A stretch of DNA of 64,000 nucleotides, taken from the NCBI RefSeq assembly GCF_014358015.1, contig NZ_JACONV010000001.1:186001-250000 (forward strand). Direction: 5' to 3'. The notes below the pieces were generated by a model. It had not been told where the DNA came from. It was given only the letters and a program-made list of their open reading frames with translations, and ran no database searches. The position numbers and the translations under genes were made by a program. The stretch comes from Pseudomonas triticifolii (GTDB lineage: Bacteria > Pseudomonadota > Gammaproteobacteria > Pseudomonadales > Pseudomonadaceae). How positions within the stretch are numbered: position 1 is the first letter of the stretch; the number at the start of each line of letters is the position of its first letter. Positions 1-9,644 of the stretch are shown here, piece after piece.

Positions 1-66
1 TCAGCCCGATGTTGAATGCCGTGCCCATACGGTGTTTTGCCGGGGTGAGCGGGCAGGGAGCACACA

Positions 67-1569
67 ATGAGCGCCATCCATGAACAGGCAATGAATTATG
101 TATACCAGCAGGTATTGCAGCGTCTGCTGAGTTACTTTTCGCGGGCGGAGCGCACCGCGCTGCAACTGTTGATTCAGCGTCTTATCGTTGCCGCAGGCGG
201 TATCGAGCGGATCTCTACCTTCAAGGTGCTGGTGGCGTTCGGCGGTGGCAAGGACAGTGCCTACACGCTGGCATTTGTGCGGGCTGCGCAGTTGAGCATT
301 GCGTGTCGCGCCCCAGGAACCTTCAACCTGCGCGTGGCCAACAGGCGCCATGCAGGCATGACGCCAGCGGTCATGGAAAACATTGATCGCAGTTATGCGG
401 CGTTGTTTCTCTACGATGATCCACGGGTTGAGATGCTGGTGTTCGATAATCAGTACACTCAAGCGTTCGAGCCGGATCTGCCTTTTTCCAGCGCAGGGCG
501 CGAGCAGAACCGCTCCGACATGCTGGTGGCAGGGCATCTGTCGGCCGGCGATGCACGCACGACGTTCTGCAACAGCTGCTATCTGGGGTTGGCCGAGTTT
601 CTGGGGCGAGCCTCGTCGTGGGGCAAAGGGGTCGATGCGCTGGTCAGCGGCGATTCGCGCAAGGACCAGAAGCAGTACATCACCTGGATCATGCGCCTGG
701 CACAACGTACAGGGCAGGGGACTGGCCAGTGGAAAAACCATAACGCCAACAGCGTGCTCAGGGCGCTGGATCATGTCGGGCAGGCCTTCTATCACGAACT
801 GTATGGAGAACCGGCTGACGTAGACAAGCCCGTTCGGCCTGTTGCCCCGCCCCTAAAGTCCAGCGCACCTGCGCTCATCGGCATTGCCGATCTGGTCGGT
901 TGCAAGGCGGATGAGCACTGGGGGCTGCTGAGCGAGTTCCTGAATTTTCGTTTTGAAGACCTGTCATTCAGCTTCAGCGAATCCGACTGTGCAAACCCCC
1001 TATTGATGGCGCACATGCGCGGACTGACGGCGCAGTACGTTCAGGCACGCAGTTATGCCGACGGCATTGCCGAATATCTGAAGTTGGCGACTTCGCTCAT
1101 GCGCGCCAAGGGCATGCCGGCTCGGCTTATCGACCAGGCCTTGAGCGCCTATGACGGCCCTGAACGTATCGCAGTGCGTCGAAGCCTGGCCGAGGGTTTC
1201 GCTCAGGAAGGCTATGGGCTCAACGAAGTCCAACTGGTTTGCATGCTCTTTTCGCCTTTTGTGGACAATGGACGAGGGCTTGAAGCGTTTTTACGGCGGT
1301 GTCATCCGGGCATGCTGATCGCGCTCCCGGACCTGCACAAGGTGTTGTCCGGCTCGACCGCGCCTGATCAGGTCCTGAGTTGGCTGGTCGATATCAGCGG
1401 CCTGACCATCGACGGCGTGCGCAAGCTCTATGTCAAGCAGCGCGTGGACTTCAATGACGAGCGCTCGATCATCGCCAGGATTCGCGCTGCAGATCCTGAC
1501 AAGCGCCGGATCATGACCATCGACCCTTCAACCGGTGAATCTGTGCTGCAGATTGTCTCCGGGCGCTGA
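67..1569 (+). CDS. PP-loop (N-type ATP pyrophosphatase) family protein, function unknown
   Basis: Five-hundred-residue protein with a PP-loop near residues 59-64 (GGGKDS, preceded by a hydrophobic strand VLVAF), the ATP-binding signature of enzymes that adenylate a substrate before transferring sulfur or nitrogen. A CxxC pair (C168, C171, in FCNSCYLG) and a second conserved-looking SGDSRKD stretch (about 194-200) follow, so the N-terminal 200 residues form the likely catalytic domain. The C-terminal 300 residues match nothing I recognise. The start has a good ribosome site (GGGAG, seven bases upstream). A MocR-type regulator lies 93 bases downstream on the same strand, which suggests a small functional unit that may extend left of the window. 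The family includes tRNA thiolases, amidotransferases and asparagine-synthetase-like enzymes; which reaction this one performs is not visible. Confidence 0.7.
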   Translation: MSAIHEQAMNYVYQQVLQRLLSYFSRAERTALQLLIQRLIVAAGGIERISTFKVLVAFGGGKDSAYTLAFVRAAQLSIACRAPGTFNLRVANRRHAGMTPAVMENIDRSYAALFLYDDPRVEMLVFDNQYTQAFEPDLPFSSAGREQNRSDMLVAGHLSAGDARTTFCNSCYLGLAEFLGRASSWGKGVDALVSGDSRKDQKQYITWIMRLAQRTGQGTGQWKNHNANSVLRALDHVGQAFYHELYGEPADVDKPVRPVAPPLKSSAPALIGIADLVGCKADEHWGLLSEFLNFRFEDLSFSFSESDCANPLLMAHMRGLTAQYVQARSYADGIAEYLKLATSLMRAKGMPARLIDQALSAYDGPERIAVRRSLAEGFAQEGYGLNEVQLVCMLFSPFVDNGRGLEAFLRRCHPGMLIALPDLHKVLSGSTAPDQVLSWLVDISGLTIDGVRKLYVKQRVDFNDERSIIARIRAADPDKRRIMTIDPSTGESVLQIVSGR

Positions 1570-1662
1570 ACCTGCTGTGTGCGGCGTGACCTTTGCCGAT
1601 GCGGCATGTGTCATGTCGCGACTGCCTGGGACGTTTATTGGCTCAGTGCCGGGTAATTTTCC

Positions 1663-3069
1663 ATGAAGAACAAAACGGATTTCGCTTATCAGGCGGTGTA
1701 TCGCTATCTGTTGCGTCTGGTCAACGACGCGCAGGAAAAGTCACCCTTCAAATTGCCTTCGCTGCGCCAGTTGGCGCGACGGCTCAGGGTATCGATTTCC
1801 ACGGTGCAGAGCGCCTATTCGTTGCTGGAAAAAGAAGGGCGCATCTGTTCGATGCCCAAATCGGGTTACTACACCATTGCTGCCGAACGCGGTGAAGTGG
1901 AGCGGCCATCGGATCGTCACGACGATGATCTTCTGAGTGCAATGTGCAGAAGCGCACGTCGGCCCGGAATGTGGGTGATCGGTGATGACGAACCCACCGT
2001 GGTGCAGTTTCAGGCCAGCCCGCTGATTGCCATGGAGCGGGAGCTGGCGCGTCATTATCCCAGACTCGGCAGTGCCGGCTTTCAGCCATTCGGCGACGTC
2101 GAACTGCGCACTGCATTGGCAGCTCGCTATACCCGTGACGCAGGACATGGCTGGTATGCCGACGACGTCTACATAGCAGCGGATCTGTCCAGCATACTCA
2201 AGGCCGTGATCGAGACCCTGGGTTTGCGCGAGACCCATGTGCTGGTGGAGTCTCCCTGTCCATGGGGCCTACTGCGTCTGCTGCAAGCGTATGACATACG
2301 GATTGTCGAGCTGCCGCTGGACGAGAGCGGCAGCCTTGATCTGGTGGTGCTGGATCAGGTGCTTGAAGCGCACACCTTTAGCGTGGCGATTTTGCCGTCG
2401 GTGCTCAATCCGGTGTGCGGCCGCATCAGGCCATGGAGCAACACTCAAGCCGTGGCCGAGCGGCTTGAGCGACACAAGGTTCGGGTGCTTGAAAATGACA
2501 GTCATGGTGACCTGTCATTTACTCGTGAGCAGGGCCGATTGCGCGACATGATCGACCCTTGTCGTCTCATTATCATGGGCTCCTTCGCGAAAGCCCTCGG
2601 GCCCGAGGCACCGTTTGGTTATGTACTGTGCAAGAACGACGAGCGTGAGTGGCAGCGCTATTTTCTGGTCCACGCGTTCGAACTGCCGCCGATGCGTCAG
2701 AAGGCAATCGCCCGGCTGTGCGCCAGCGGGCAGCTGGATACGTACCTCAGTGGCCTTGTCCTTGCGCTGGGCGAGCGGATGCTGGAAATGAATCAGGGGC
2801 TGGACCGTCATCTGGCCGGTATCCTGCGCTATGAAAGACCGGCGGGTGGCAGCGCATTCTGGGCCGAGTGCTCGAATCCGGTGAGCATGCGGCAGGTGTT
2901 CGATGACCTGCTTGGACAGCGGATTGTGATCATGCCGGGTGAGTTATTCAGCGCGAACGCTTGGCATCGACAACATCTGCGCATCGGTTACGCCATTGAC
3001 TGGAGTCAGGACATCGATCGGTTGCTTGCCACGTTGAGGACCGCATTCGAGCAGGCGCGTACACCGTGA
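1663..3069 (+). CDS. MocR-type transcriptional regulator (GntR winged helix fused to class I aminotransferase fold)
   Basis: The 468-residue protein starts with a GntR winged helix (roughly residues 10-75: LPSLRQLARRLRVSISTVQ, then LEKEGRI) and continues as a fold-type I aminotransferase-like domain. The PLP-binding lysine is predicted at K310 in the sequence GSFAKALGPEAPFGY. MocR proteins bind DNA and use PLP or an amino-compound adduct as effector; most regulate a neighbouring gene. Here the neighbour is the PP-loop gene upstream on the same strand, so this may be its regulator. The ribosome site is weak. Enzymatic aminotransferase activity cannot be excluded but the fused winged helix makes regulation more likely. 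Confidence 0.85.
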   Translation: MKNKTDFAYQAVYRYLLRLVNDAQEKSPFKLPSLRQLARRLRVSISTVQSAYSLLEKEGRICSMPKSGYYTIAAERGEVERPSDRHDDDLLSAMCRSARRPGMWVIGDDEPTVVQFQASPLIAMERELARHYPRLGSAGFQPFGDVELRTALAARYTRDAGHGWYADDVYIAADLSSILKAVIETLGLRETHVLVESPCPWGLLRLLQAYDIRIVELPLDESGSLDLVVLDQVLEAHTFSVAILPSVLNPVCGRIRPWSNTQAVAERLERHKVRVLENDSHGDLSFTREQGRLRDMIDPCRLIIMGSFAKALGPEAPFGYVLCKNDEREWQRYFLVHAFELPPMRQKAIARLCASGQLDTYLSGLVLALGERMLEMNQGLDRHLAGILRYERPAGGSAFWAECSNPVSMRQVFDDLLGQRIVIMPGELFSANAWHRQHLRIGYAIDWSQDIDRLLATLRTAFEQARTP

Positions 3070-3174
3070 CGACGTGTTCATCCTTCCGCCGATCCATTTG
3101 TATTTGCCAGCGTCCTTGCAAGCCTGTTAACTGGACGCCTGTCCAGTATCCGCAACCCATGGTTTCCCCGCGCA

Positions 3175-5502
3175 GTGACCTCTCTGACCATCGCCAGTCC
3201 TTCCTCAACACCTGCGCCCGACGGCGTGTCGGCCAGGCGCTATGCCGTCGCTGTCAGGGCATTGTGCGAGTTCACCGCCAAGGTTGGTGATCTGGATCTG
3301 CGTTTCACACCGTCGCCGACCGCACAGGAAGGCATCGCCGGGCACCGTACGGTCGCCTCTCGGCGCAGTGCCGACTATCAGGCCGAGCTGGCGTTGAGCG
3401 GCGACTACCACGAGCTGACCGTTCGGGGCAGGGCAGATGGCTACGACCCTGCGCTTAATCAGCTCGAGGAAGTGAAGACGTATCGCGGCGAGCTTGACGC
3501 CATGCCCGCCAATCATCGTCAGTTGCACTGGGCACAGGTGAAAGTCTATGGCTGGCTGCTCTGTCAGCAGCTTGGTCTGAAGGAGGTCACGCTGGCGCTG
3601 GTGTATTTCAACATTGTCAGTGAGCAGGAAACCCTTGTTCGAGAACCCTTCAGCGCCGAGACGCTGCAAGGCTTTTTCGAACAGCAGTGCACTGTGTTCC
3701 TGAGCCATGCGCGGCAAGAGCTTGCGCACACCCAGGCGCTGCACCAGGCACTGGGCACGCTGGCGTTTCCTCATGCATCCTTTCGTACCGGTCAGCGCAC
3801 GCTGGCGGAATCGGTCTATAAAGCCGTGAGTACCGGCTGCTGTCTGATGGCGCAGGCGCCGACCGGAATCGGCAAGACGGTAGGCACGCTGTTTCCGCTG
3901 CTCAAGGCGCTGCCGGTCCAGAAACTCGACAAGATCTTTTTTCTCACAGCCAAGACGCCTGGCCGCAGGCTGGCACTGAATGCTTTGCAGGTCATCGGCG
4001 ACAGCGCTCCGCACCTGGGGCTGCGGGTGTTGGAACTGGTGGCACGGGACAAGGCCTGCGAGCATCTGGACAAGGCCTGCAATGGCGACTCCTGCCCGTT
4101 GGCCAAGGGCTTTTATGATCGGTTGCCTGCCGCGCGCTCGGCGGCGTTGCAGTCGCCCTGGCTGGATCAGGCTGGTGTGCGCGAGGTTGCGCTGCGGCAT
4201 CAGGTCTGTCCGTATTACCTGAGCCAGGAGCTTGCGCGCTGGGCCGACGTGGTAGTTGCCGATTACAACTATTATTTCGACCTGAGCGCGCTGTTGTTCG
4301 GTCTCGGCCAGTTGAATCAGTGGCGCGTCGCAACGCTGGTGGACGAAGCCCATAACATGGTCGAGCGCGCCCGACAGATGTACAGCGCCAGCCTCGATCA
4401 GGGCACCATCAAGACCTTGATTCAGGCGGCACCGGAACCCGTGAAAAAAGCCCTGCAGCGCGTCAGCCGACAATGGACTGCGCTGCACAAGGAGCAGATG
4501 GGTGCCTATCAGGCGTATGCCCGGTTGCCGGAGAAATTCCTCAACAGCCTCAATCTCTGTATCTCAACCATTGGGGATCATTTCAACGAGCATCCGCATG
4601 CGGTGGACGTTGCCCTGCAGGGCTTTTATCTGGAAGCCATCGGTTTTGTTCGAATCGCCGAACTGTTCGATGAACACTTCCTGTTTGATATCGCCAAGCG
4701 CGACATCGGCAGCAAAGGCAGCCTGTCGCGTCTGAGCCTGCGCAACGTGGTGCCGGCGCGTTTTATCCAGCCGCGTCTGACGGCGGCGCGCAGTACCGTG
4801 CTGTTTTCCGCGACGCTCAATCCGAGCCACTACTACCGCGATTTACTCGGGCTCCCCGCCAATACCGTGTGGATCGACGTGGAGTCGCCGTTCCATCATG
4901 AGCAACTGGAGGTGCACATCGTCAGCCGCATCTCCACGCGTTACACCCATCGCCAGGCTTCTCTGGCACCTATCGTCGAGTTGATGGCCCAACAGTTCCA
5001 GGCCCGGCCCGGCAATTACCTGGCGTTCTTCAGCAGCTTCGATTATCTGCAGCAGGTGGCCGAGTTGATGGCGCTTACCCATCCGCACATCACACTCTGG
5101 CAGCAGGCCCGGGGCATGGGCGAGGGCGAGCGTCATGCTTTTCTCGACCGCTTCACGTTAAGCAGTCAGGGCATTGGTTTTGCTGTGCTGGGCGGTGCAT
5201 TCGGGGAGGGCATCGACCTGCCGGGTGCACGTTTGATTGGCGCATTCATCGCGACGCTGGGGCTGCCGCAGCTCAATCCGGTCAATGAACAGTTCAAACA
5301 CCGTATGGCGGCCTTGTTTGGCGCTGGCTACGATTACACCTACCTGTACCCTGGCCTGCAAAAAGTGGTTCAGGCGGCCGGGCGAGTGATTCGCAGTCAG
5401 AGTGATAAAGGGGTGGTGATGCTGATTGATGACCGTTTCGCCGAACGCAAGGTGACGCAACTGTTTCCCGCGTGGTGGCGACTCGCCGAGTCAACGAGTT
5501 AA
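3175..5502 (+). CDS. DinG/XPD-like Fe-S superfamily 2 DNA helicase
   Basis: Large helicase of the Rad3/XPD/DinG group. Visible motifs, counted from the GTG at 3175: Walker A APTGIGKT (about 228-235), four cysteines suited to a 4Fe-4S cluster (C295, C302, C307, C345), DEAH box (390-393), and a C-terminal helicase half with GEGIDLPGARL and QAAGRVIRSQSDKGV (motifs V and VI). The first 180 residues contain DGYDPALNQLEEVKTYRG, which resembles a PD-(D/E)XK nuclease core. Family knowledge suggests a role in unwinding damaged or structured DNA. The GTG at 3175 has no clear ribosome site; a GTG at 3226 is an alternative that keeps all domains, so the true start is uncertain. Confidence 0.85.
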   Translation: MTSLTIASPSSTPAPDGVSARRYAVAVRALCEFTAKVGDLDLRFTPSPTAQEGIAGHRTVASRRSADYQAELALSGDYHELTVRGRADGYDPALNQLEEVKTYRGELDAMPANHRQLHWAQVKVYGWLLCQQLGLKEVTLALVYFNIVSEQETLVREPFSAETLQGFFEQQCTVFLSHARQELAHTQALHQALGTLAFPHASFRTGQRTLAESVYKAVSTGCCLMAQAPTGIGKTVGTLFPLLKALPVQKLDKIFFLTAKTPGRRLALNALQVIGDSAPHLGLRVLELVARDKACEHLDKACNGDSCPLAKGFYDRLPAARSAALQSPWLDQAGVREVALRHQVCPYYLSQELARWADVVVADYNYYFDLSALLFGLGQLNQWRVATLVDEAHNMVERARQMYSASLDQGTIKTLIQAAPEPVKKALQRVSRQWTALHKEQMGAYQAYARLPEKFLNSLNLCISTIGDHFNEHPHAVDVALQGFYLEAIGFVRIAELFDEHFLFDIAKRDIGSKGSLSRLSLRNVVPARFIQPRLTAARSTVLFSATLNPSHYYRDLLGLPANTVWIDVESPFHHEQLEVHIVSRISTRYTHRQASLAPIVELMAQQFQARPGNYLAFFSSFDYLQQVAELMALTHPHITLWQQARGMGEGERHAFLDRFTLSSQGIGFAVLGGAFGEGIDLPGARLIGAFIATLGLPQLNPVNEQFKHRMAALFGAGYDYTYLYPGLQKVVQAAGRVIRSQSDKGVVMLIDDRFAERKVTQLFPAWWRLAESTS

Positions 5503-5609
5503 GGATCGATATCCAAGCGTCGCTGTCGAACTGTCAGTAAACTGCCGCATCGCTCGCGGTCGGTTCGATTTTTTTCTGTTCACATCCCATTTCTATCCAC
5601 GGAGGTTGT

Positions 5610-7256
5610 ATGAGTCTCAGTCCTTTCGCCGGCAAGCTGGCACCTGCGCAGTTACTGGTCGATATCCCGAGACTGGTCACGGCTTACTACACCGGCCAGC
5701 CCGATGCGTCGGTCGCGACCCAGCGCGTTGCGTTCGGCACCTCCGGGCATCGCGGCACCTCTTTCGAACTGAGCTTCAACGAATGGCATGTGCTGGCCAT
5801 CAGTCAGGCCATCTGCCTGTACCGACAGGCCAAAGGCATTGATGGCCCGCTGTTTCTGGGTGCCGACACCCATGCGCTGTCCACCCCTGCTGCGGCTACG
5901 GCGCTTGAAGTGCTGGCCGCCAACGGCGTGCAGGTGATGATTTCCCAGGGCGATGAGTACACCCCTACGCCCGCTGTGTCCCACGCGATCATTTGCTACA
6001 ACCGTGGGCGCACCTCCGGTCTGGCCGATGGCATCGTCATCACGCCGTCGCACAACCCGCCACAGAGCGGCGGGTTCAAGTACAACCCGCCCAATGGCGG
6101 CCCGGCCGACAGCGATGTCACCAAGTGGATCGAAAACAAGGCCAACGAACTGCTGGCCGAGAAGGTTCAGGGCGTATCGCGCATGAGCCATGAAAAGGCC
6201 CTGCGCGCCGACACCACGCATCGTCATGACTACGTCAATACCTACGTGGCAGACCTGAAGAATGTCATCGACATGGACGCCATTCGCGATGCTGGACTGC
6301 GCCTCGGCGTCGATCCGCTGGGCGGAGCAGGGGTCAACTACTGGACGGCAATTGGCGAGCATTACGGCCTGAACCTGGACGTGGTGAACAAGTTCGTCGA
6401 CCCGACGTTCCGCTTCATGAGCGTCGACTGGGACGGTCAGATCCGCATGGACCCGTCGTCCAGCTATGCGATGCAGAGCCTGATCGGTCTCAAGGATCGC
6501 TATCAGGTGGCCTTTGCCTGTGACCCGGACCACGACCGCCACGGTATCGTGACCCCGACCGGCGGGCTGATGACGCCCAACAGCTATCTGGCCGTGTCCA
6601 TTGATTATCTGTTCCAGAATCGCCCGGACTGGCGCGCCGATGCGGCCGTGGGCAAGACCGTGGTCAGCAGCGGCATGATCGACCGCGTTACTGCACGTCT
6701 GGGCCGTCGCCTGTACGAAGTGCCGGTGGGCTTCAAGTACTTTGCTGAAGGCCTGTTTGACGGCTCGCTCGGTTTTGGTGGCGAGGAAAGCGCGGGCGCT
6801 TCGTTCCTGCGTCGCGATGGTACGGTGTGGACCACCGACAAGGACGGTCTGATTCCAGCGCTGCTGGCGGCTGAAATCACTGCACGCACCGGACGTGATC
6901 CGAGCGAACACTACCAGACCATGACCGAGCAACTGGGCAAGCCTTACTCGACCCGTGTCGATGCCAAGGCCAATCCGCAACAGAAGGCATTGCTGAGCAA
7001 GCTGTCGCCGGATCAGGTCACCTCCACTGAACTGGCGGGTGAGCCGATTCAGACAGTGCTGAGCAACGCGCCGGGCAACGATCAGGCGTTTGGCGGCGTG
7101 AAAGTCATGACTGAAAATGGCTGGTTCGCAGCACGCCCCTCGGGCACCGAAGACATCTACAAGATCTACGCAGAAAGCTTCGTGGGCGAAGATCACCTGA
7201 AGCGTCTGGTCGAAGAAGCCCAGGTGCTGGTGGACAGCGCGATTTCTGCGAAGTAA
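5610..7256 (+). CDS. pgm: Alpha-D-glucose phosphate-specific phosphoglucomutase
   Basis: Interconverts glucose-1-phosphate and glucose-6-phosphate in the cytoplasm, feeding glycogen, trehalose and surface polysaccharide synthesis. The 548-residue length is normal for the single-domain-order Pgm family. The phosphoserine loop is TPSHNPP with S147; the metal loop DPDHDRHG and sugar loop [10 protein letters not shown] follow, and the C-terminal phosphate-binding RPSGTED is intact. The ATG has a strong ribosome site (GGAGG) five bases upstream. It stands alone and ends at a strong hairpin terminator. Confidence 0.97.
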   Translation: MSLSPFAGKLAPAQLLVDIPRLVTAYYTGQPDASVATQRVAFGTSGHRGTSFELSFNEWHVLAISQAICLYRQAKGIDGPLFLGADTHALSTPAAATALEVLAANGVQVMISQGDEYTPTPAVSHAIICYNRGRTSGLADGIVITPSHNPPQSGGFKYNPPNGGPADSDVTKWIENKANELLAEKVQGVSRMSHEKALRADTTHRHDYVNTYVADLKNVIDMDAIRDAGLRLGVDPLGGAGVNYWTAIGEHYGLNLDVVNKFVDPTFRFMSVDWDGQIRMDPSSSYAMQSLIGLKDRYQVAFACDPDHDRHGIVTPTGGLMTPNSYLAVSIDYLFQNRPDWRADAAVGKTVVSSGMIDRVTARLGRRLYEVPVGFKYFAEGLFDGSLGFGGEESAGASFLRRDGTVWTTDKDGLIPALLAAEITARTGRDPSEHYQTMTEQLGKPYSTRVDAKANPQQKALLSKLSPDQVTSTELAGEPIQTVLSNAPGNDQAFGGVKVMTENGWFAARPSGTEDIYKIYAESFVGEDHLKRLVEEAQVLVDSAISAK

Positions 7257-7273
7257 TAGCTGAGGTCGAATTG

Positions 7274-7309
7274 ACGGCCCGCCTGCGATTTACGCAGGCG
7301 GGCCGTTTT
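7274..7309 (+). terminator. Intrinsic terminator after pgm, possibly bidirectional
   Basis: Perfect 14-bp GC-rich stem (7274-7287 with 7293-7306) closing a five-base loop, followed by TTTT. It separates the convergent pgm and parvulin genes; a weaker T run on the reverse side may also stop the opposite transcript. Confidence 0.85.
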
Positions 7310-7311
7310 CG

Positions 7312-7587
7312 TCAATCCCGGTAAAACACTTGCACCAAGTGGTAACCGAACTTGCTCTTGATCGGCCCGTGGACGGTGCGCAGCGGTTTCTTGAAAATCA
7401 CCTGATCGATGGCACCCACCATTTGCCCAGGCCGCACTTCGCCCAGATCGCCGCCGCGTTTGCCGGACGGGCAGCTAGAATGCTTCTTGGCCAATACGTC
7501 AAACGCTTCGCCCTTGGCGATACGCTGCTTGAGCTGTTCGGCCTCTTCGGCGGTTTTCACCAGGATATGGCGGGCCTGTGCTTTCAT
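7312..7587 (-). CDS. ppiC: Parvulin-type peptidyl-prolyl cis-trans isomerase (PpiC-like)
   Basis: A 91-residue stand-alone parvulin domain, the length of E. coli PpiC, with no signal peptide and so probably cytoplasmic. Diagnostic segments are ARHILVK at the start, SSCPSGKRGGDLG in the middle and KFGYHLVQV at the end. It catalyses proline isomerisation in folding proteins. A second parvulin (18,502-18,783) in this window shares the same architecture but clearly differs in sequence, so they are paralogues rather than a recent duplication. It is monocistronic, convergent with pgm. Confidence 0.93.
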   Translation of the reverse strand: MKAQARHILVKTAEEAEQLKQRIAKGEAFDVLAKKHSSCPSGKRGGDLGEVRPGQMVGAIDQVIFKKPLRTVHGPIKSKFGYHLVQVFYRD

Positions 7588-7698
7588 GTCTCGATACCCA
7601 GCAACTGTAAAAGCCTGCCATTATGCCTGTCCTTGTCGCATCTGGCGCTCAGGCGACAGGCAAACGTTTTTCCACCCTGATTTCGTACGGTAGTGATT

Positions 7699-8865
7699 AT
7701 GGATTTCCCGGCGTTGTTGAAGATTCTGGCCAGCCAGGACGGATCGGACCTGTATCTTTCCACCGGAGCGCCGCCCTGCGCCAAGTTCAACGGCGTGCTC
7801 AAGCCTGTGGGTACTGAAACACTCAAGCCCGGTGACGTGGCGAAGATCGCCCAGGGCCTCATGGATGAGGAGCAGAAACTCGAATTCCTGCGCGAGCTGG
7901 AAATGAACCTGGCCGTATCACTGGCCGGCATCGGGCGATTCCGGATCAACATCTTCATGCAGCGCAATGAAGTGTCCATCGTCGCGCGTAACATCAAGCT
8001 GGACATTCCGCGTTTCGAAGACCTGTATTTACCGCCGATCCTGCTTGACGTGATCATGGAAAAGCACGGTCTGGTGCTGTTCGTGGGCGCAACCGGTTCG
8101 GGCAAATCCACCTCGCTGGCGGCGTTGATCGATTACCGCAACCGTAATGCCAGCGGCCATATCATCACCATCGAAGACCCGGTCGAGTTCATCCATCGGC
8201 ACAAGAAATCCATCGTCAATCAGCGTGAAGTAGGTGTCGACACCCGCAGCTTCAGGGCTGCGCTGAAAAATACGCTGCGTCAGGCACCGGATGTGATTCT
8301 GATCGGTGAGATTCGCGACCGGGAAACCATGGAGCATGCGCTGGCGTTCGCCGACACCGGGCATCTGGCGATCTCGACCCTGCACGCCAATAACGCGAAC
8401 CAGGCACTGGACCGGATCATTAATTTCTTTCCCGAAGAGCGTCGTGCGCAATTGCTGCACGACCTGGGCAACAACCTCAAGGCCTTCGTGTCCCAGCGTC
8501 TGGTCAAAACCCCGGATGGCAAGCGTCGCGCGGCGGTGGAGGTGATGATGGGCACGCCGACGATCCGTGATTTGATCCAGCGCAACGAGTTCAACGAGCT
8601 CAAGGGCATTATGGAAAAATCCGGCAGCCTGGGCATGCAGACGTTCGATACCGCGCTGTTTCAACTGGCGGTGGAAGGGGCTATCAGCGAAGAGGAGGCC
8701 CTGAAGCACGCTGACTCACAGAACAACCTTCGTCTGCGCCTCAAACTGCACGATGAGGGCAGCGCGACGCAGGTGACCACTGCGCCTGCCGCCCCCGTCG
8801 GGTCGAGCAAACCCAACATGTCCGAGTGGGGCCTGGTCGGCGACGAGCCGCCGTCCAAAGGCTGA
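7699..8865 (+). CDS. PilT/PilU-family pilus retraction ATPase, orphan paralogue
   Basis: A 388-residue secretion ATPase of the PilT/PilU group. Visible parts are the N-terminal PAS-like domain, Walker A GATGSGKST (K136), the Asp box ITIEDPVEFIH, Walker B ILIGEIRD, the His box STLHANNANQALDRI and a C-terminal domain with GMQTFDTALFQL. Length and sequence are closest to PilU, but the gene sits alone, without pilT or other type IV pilus genes, so it is probably a third paralogue next to the standard pilT/pilU pair elsewhere. The last 30 residues (Thr/Ala/Pro-rich) look like a disordered tail. The ATG at 7699 is preferred over an in-frame GTG at 7693 because it begins the conserved MDFPALLK; neither has a strong ribosome site. 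Confidence 0.85.
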   Translation: MDFPALLKILASQDGSDLYLSTGAPPCAKFNGVLKPVGTETLKPGDVAKIAQGLMDEEQKLEFLRELEMNLAVSLAGIGRFRINIFMQRNEVSIVARNIKLDIPRFEDLYLPPILLDVIMEKHGLVLFVGATGSGKSTSLAALIDYRNRNASGHIITIEDPVEFIHRHKKSIVNQREVGVDTRSFRAALKNTLRQAPDVILIGEIRDRETMEHALAFADTGHLAISTLHANNANQALDRIINFFPEERRAQLLHDLGNNLKAFVSQRLVKTPDGKRRAAVEVMMGTPTIRDLIQRNEFNELKGIMEKSGSLGMQTFDTALFQLAVEGAISEEEALKHADSQNNLRLRLKLHDEGSATQVTTAPAAPVGSSKPNMSEWGLVGDEPPSKG

Positions 8866-8875
8866 GCCCCGACGA

Positions 8876-9634
8876 CTATTGGGCCAGCCAGCCGCCGTCG
8901 ACGTTCCACGCAGCGCCACGTACCTGCACGGCGGCGTCGCTGCACAGAAACAGCGCCAGTTCGCCAAGCTGTTGCGGTGTGACAAAGTCCAGCGACGGCT
9001 GTTTTTCGGCCAACAGATCGTGCCGCGCTTGCTCGGTGCCGCCTCGGCTGTCGATCTGCTGCTGCACCAGAGGCGTCAACACCCACCCGGGGCAGATCGC
9101 GTTGCAGGTGATCTGGGTGGATGCGGTTTCCAGTGCAACGACCTTGGTCAGGCCGATCACGCCATGCTTGGCGGCGACATAGGCTGCCTTGCCGGTCGAG
9201 CCCACCAGCCCATGTACCGACGCAATGTTGATAATCCGGCCCCAGGCCTTTTTGCTCATGCCGGGCAGACACAGGCGCGTGGTGTGGAACACTGAAGACA
9301 GGTTGATCGCAAGAATTGCATCCCAGCGCTCGACAGGAAAATCCTCGACGCTGCTCACGTGCTGAATACCCGCATTGTTGATCAGAATGTCGACACCGCC
9401 GAACTCACGCTCGGCGTACTCGATCATGTCCGCGATCTGTGCTGGGTCGCTGACATCGGCAGGGTGATGCCCGACCTTGCCGCCCGCCTGTTCGACCTGC
9501 CTGATGACCTCGGTTGTGTCGCCAAAGCCGTTGAGAATCACATCGGCGCCGGCTTTCGCCAGTTGCAGTGCGATGCCCAGACCAATGCCGCTTGTGGAGC
9601 CGGTGACGAGTGCGGTTTTGCCTTGCAGACTCAT
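8876..9634 (-). CDS. bdhA: 3-Hydroxybutyrate dehydrogenase (short-chain dehydrogenase)
   Basis: Oxidises (R)-3-hydroxybutyrate to acetoacetate with NAD+ in the cytoplasm. The 252-residue protein has the SDR cofactor loop GSTSGIG (12-18), NNAG (87-90), catalytic Ser139, Tyr152 and Lys156 (YVAAK), and the characteristic C-terminal QHVSSVEDFP and WNVDGGWLAQ segments of the hydroxybutyrate branch. It is the second gene of a two-gene operon behind a GntP-family permease, ten bases apart, and shares the sigma-54 promoter upstream of that gene. The arrangement is the same as P. aeruginosa PA2003-PA2005. Confidence 0.93.
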   Translation of the reverse strand: MSLQGKTALVTGSTSGIGLGIALQLAKAGADVILNGFGDTTEVIRQVEQAGGKVGHHPADVSDPAQIADMIEYAEREFGGVDILINNAGIQHVSSVEDFPVERWDAILAINLSSVFHTTRLCLPGMSKKAWGRIINIASVHGLVGSTGKAAYVAAKHGVIGLTKVVALETASTQITCNAICPGWVLTPLVQQQIDSRGGTEQARHDLLAEKQPSLDFVTPQQLGELALFLCSDAAVQVRGAAWNVDGGWLAQ

Positions 9635-9644
9635 AAATAATTCC

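Noticed and set aside
3205..4488. Reverse-strand open frame of 427 codons
   Set aside because: It lies fully antisense to the helicase gene and its codons mirror the GC-rich third positions of that gene; no ribosome site or family signature.
5652..7196. Reverse-strand open frame of 514 codons
   Set aside because: Antisense to pgm. Long antisense frames are common in GC-rich pseudomonad genes and this one has no recognisable protein content.
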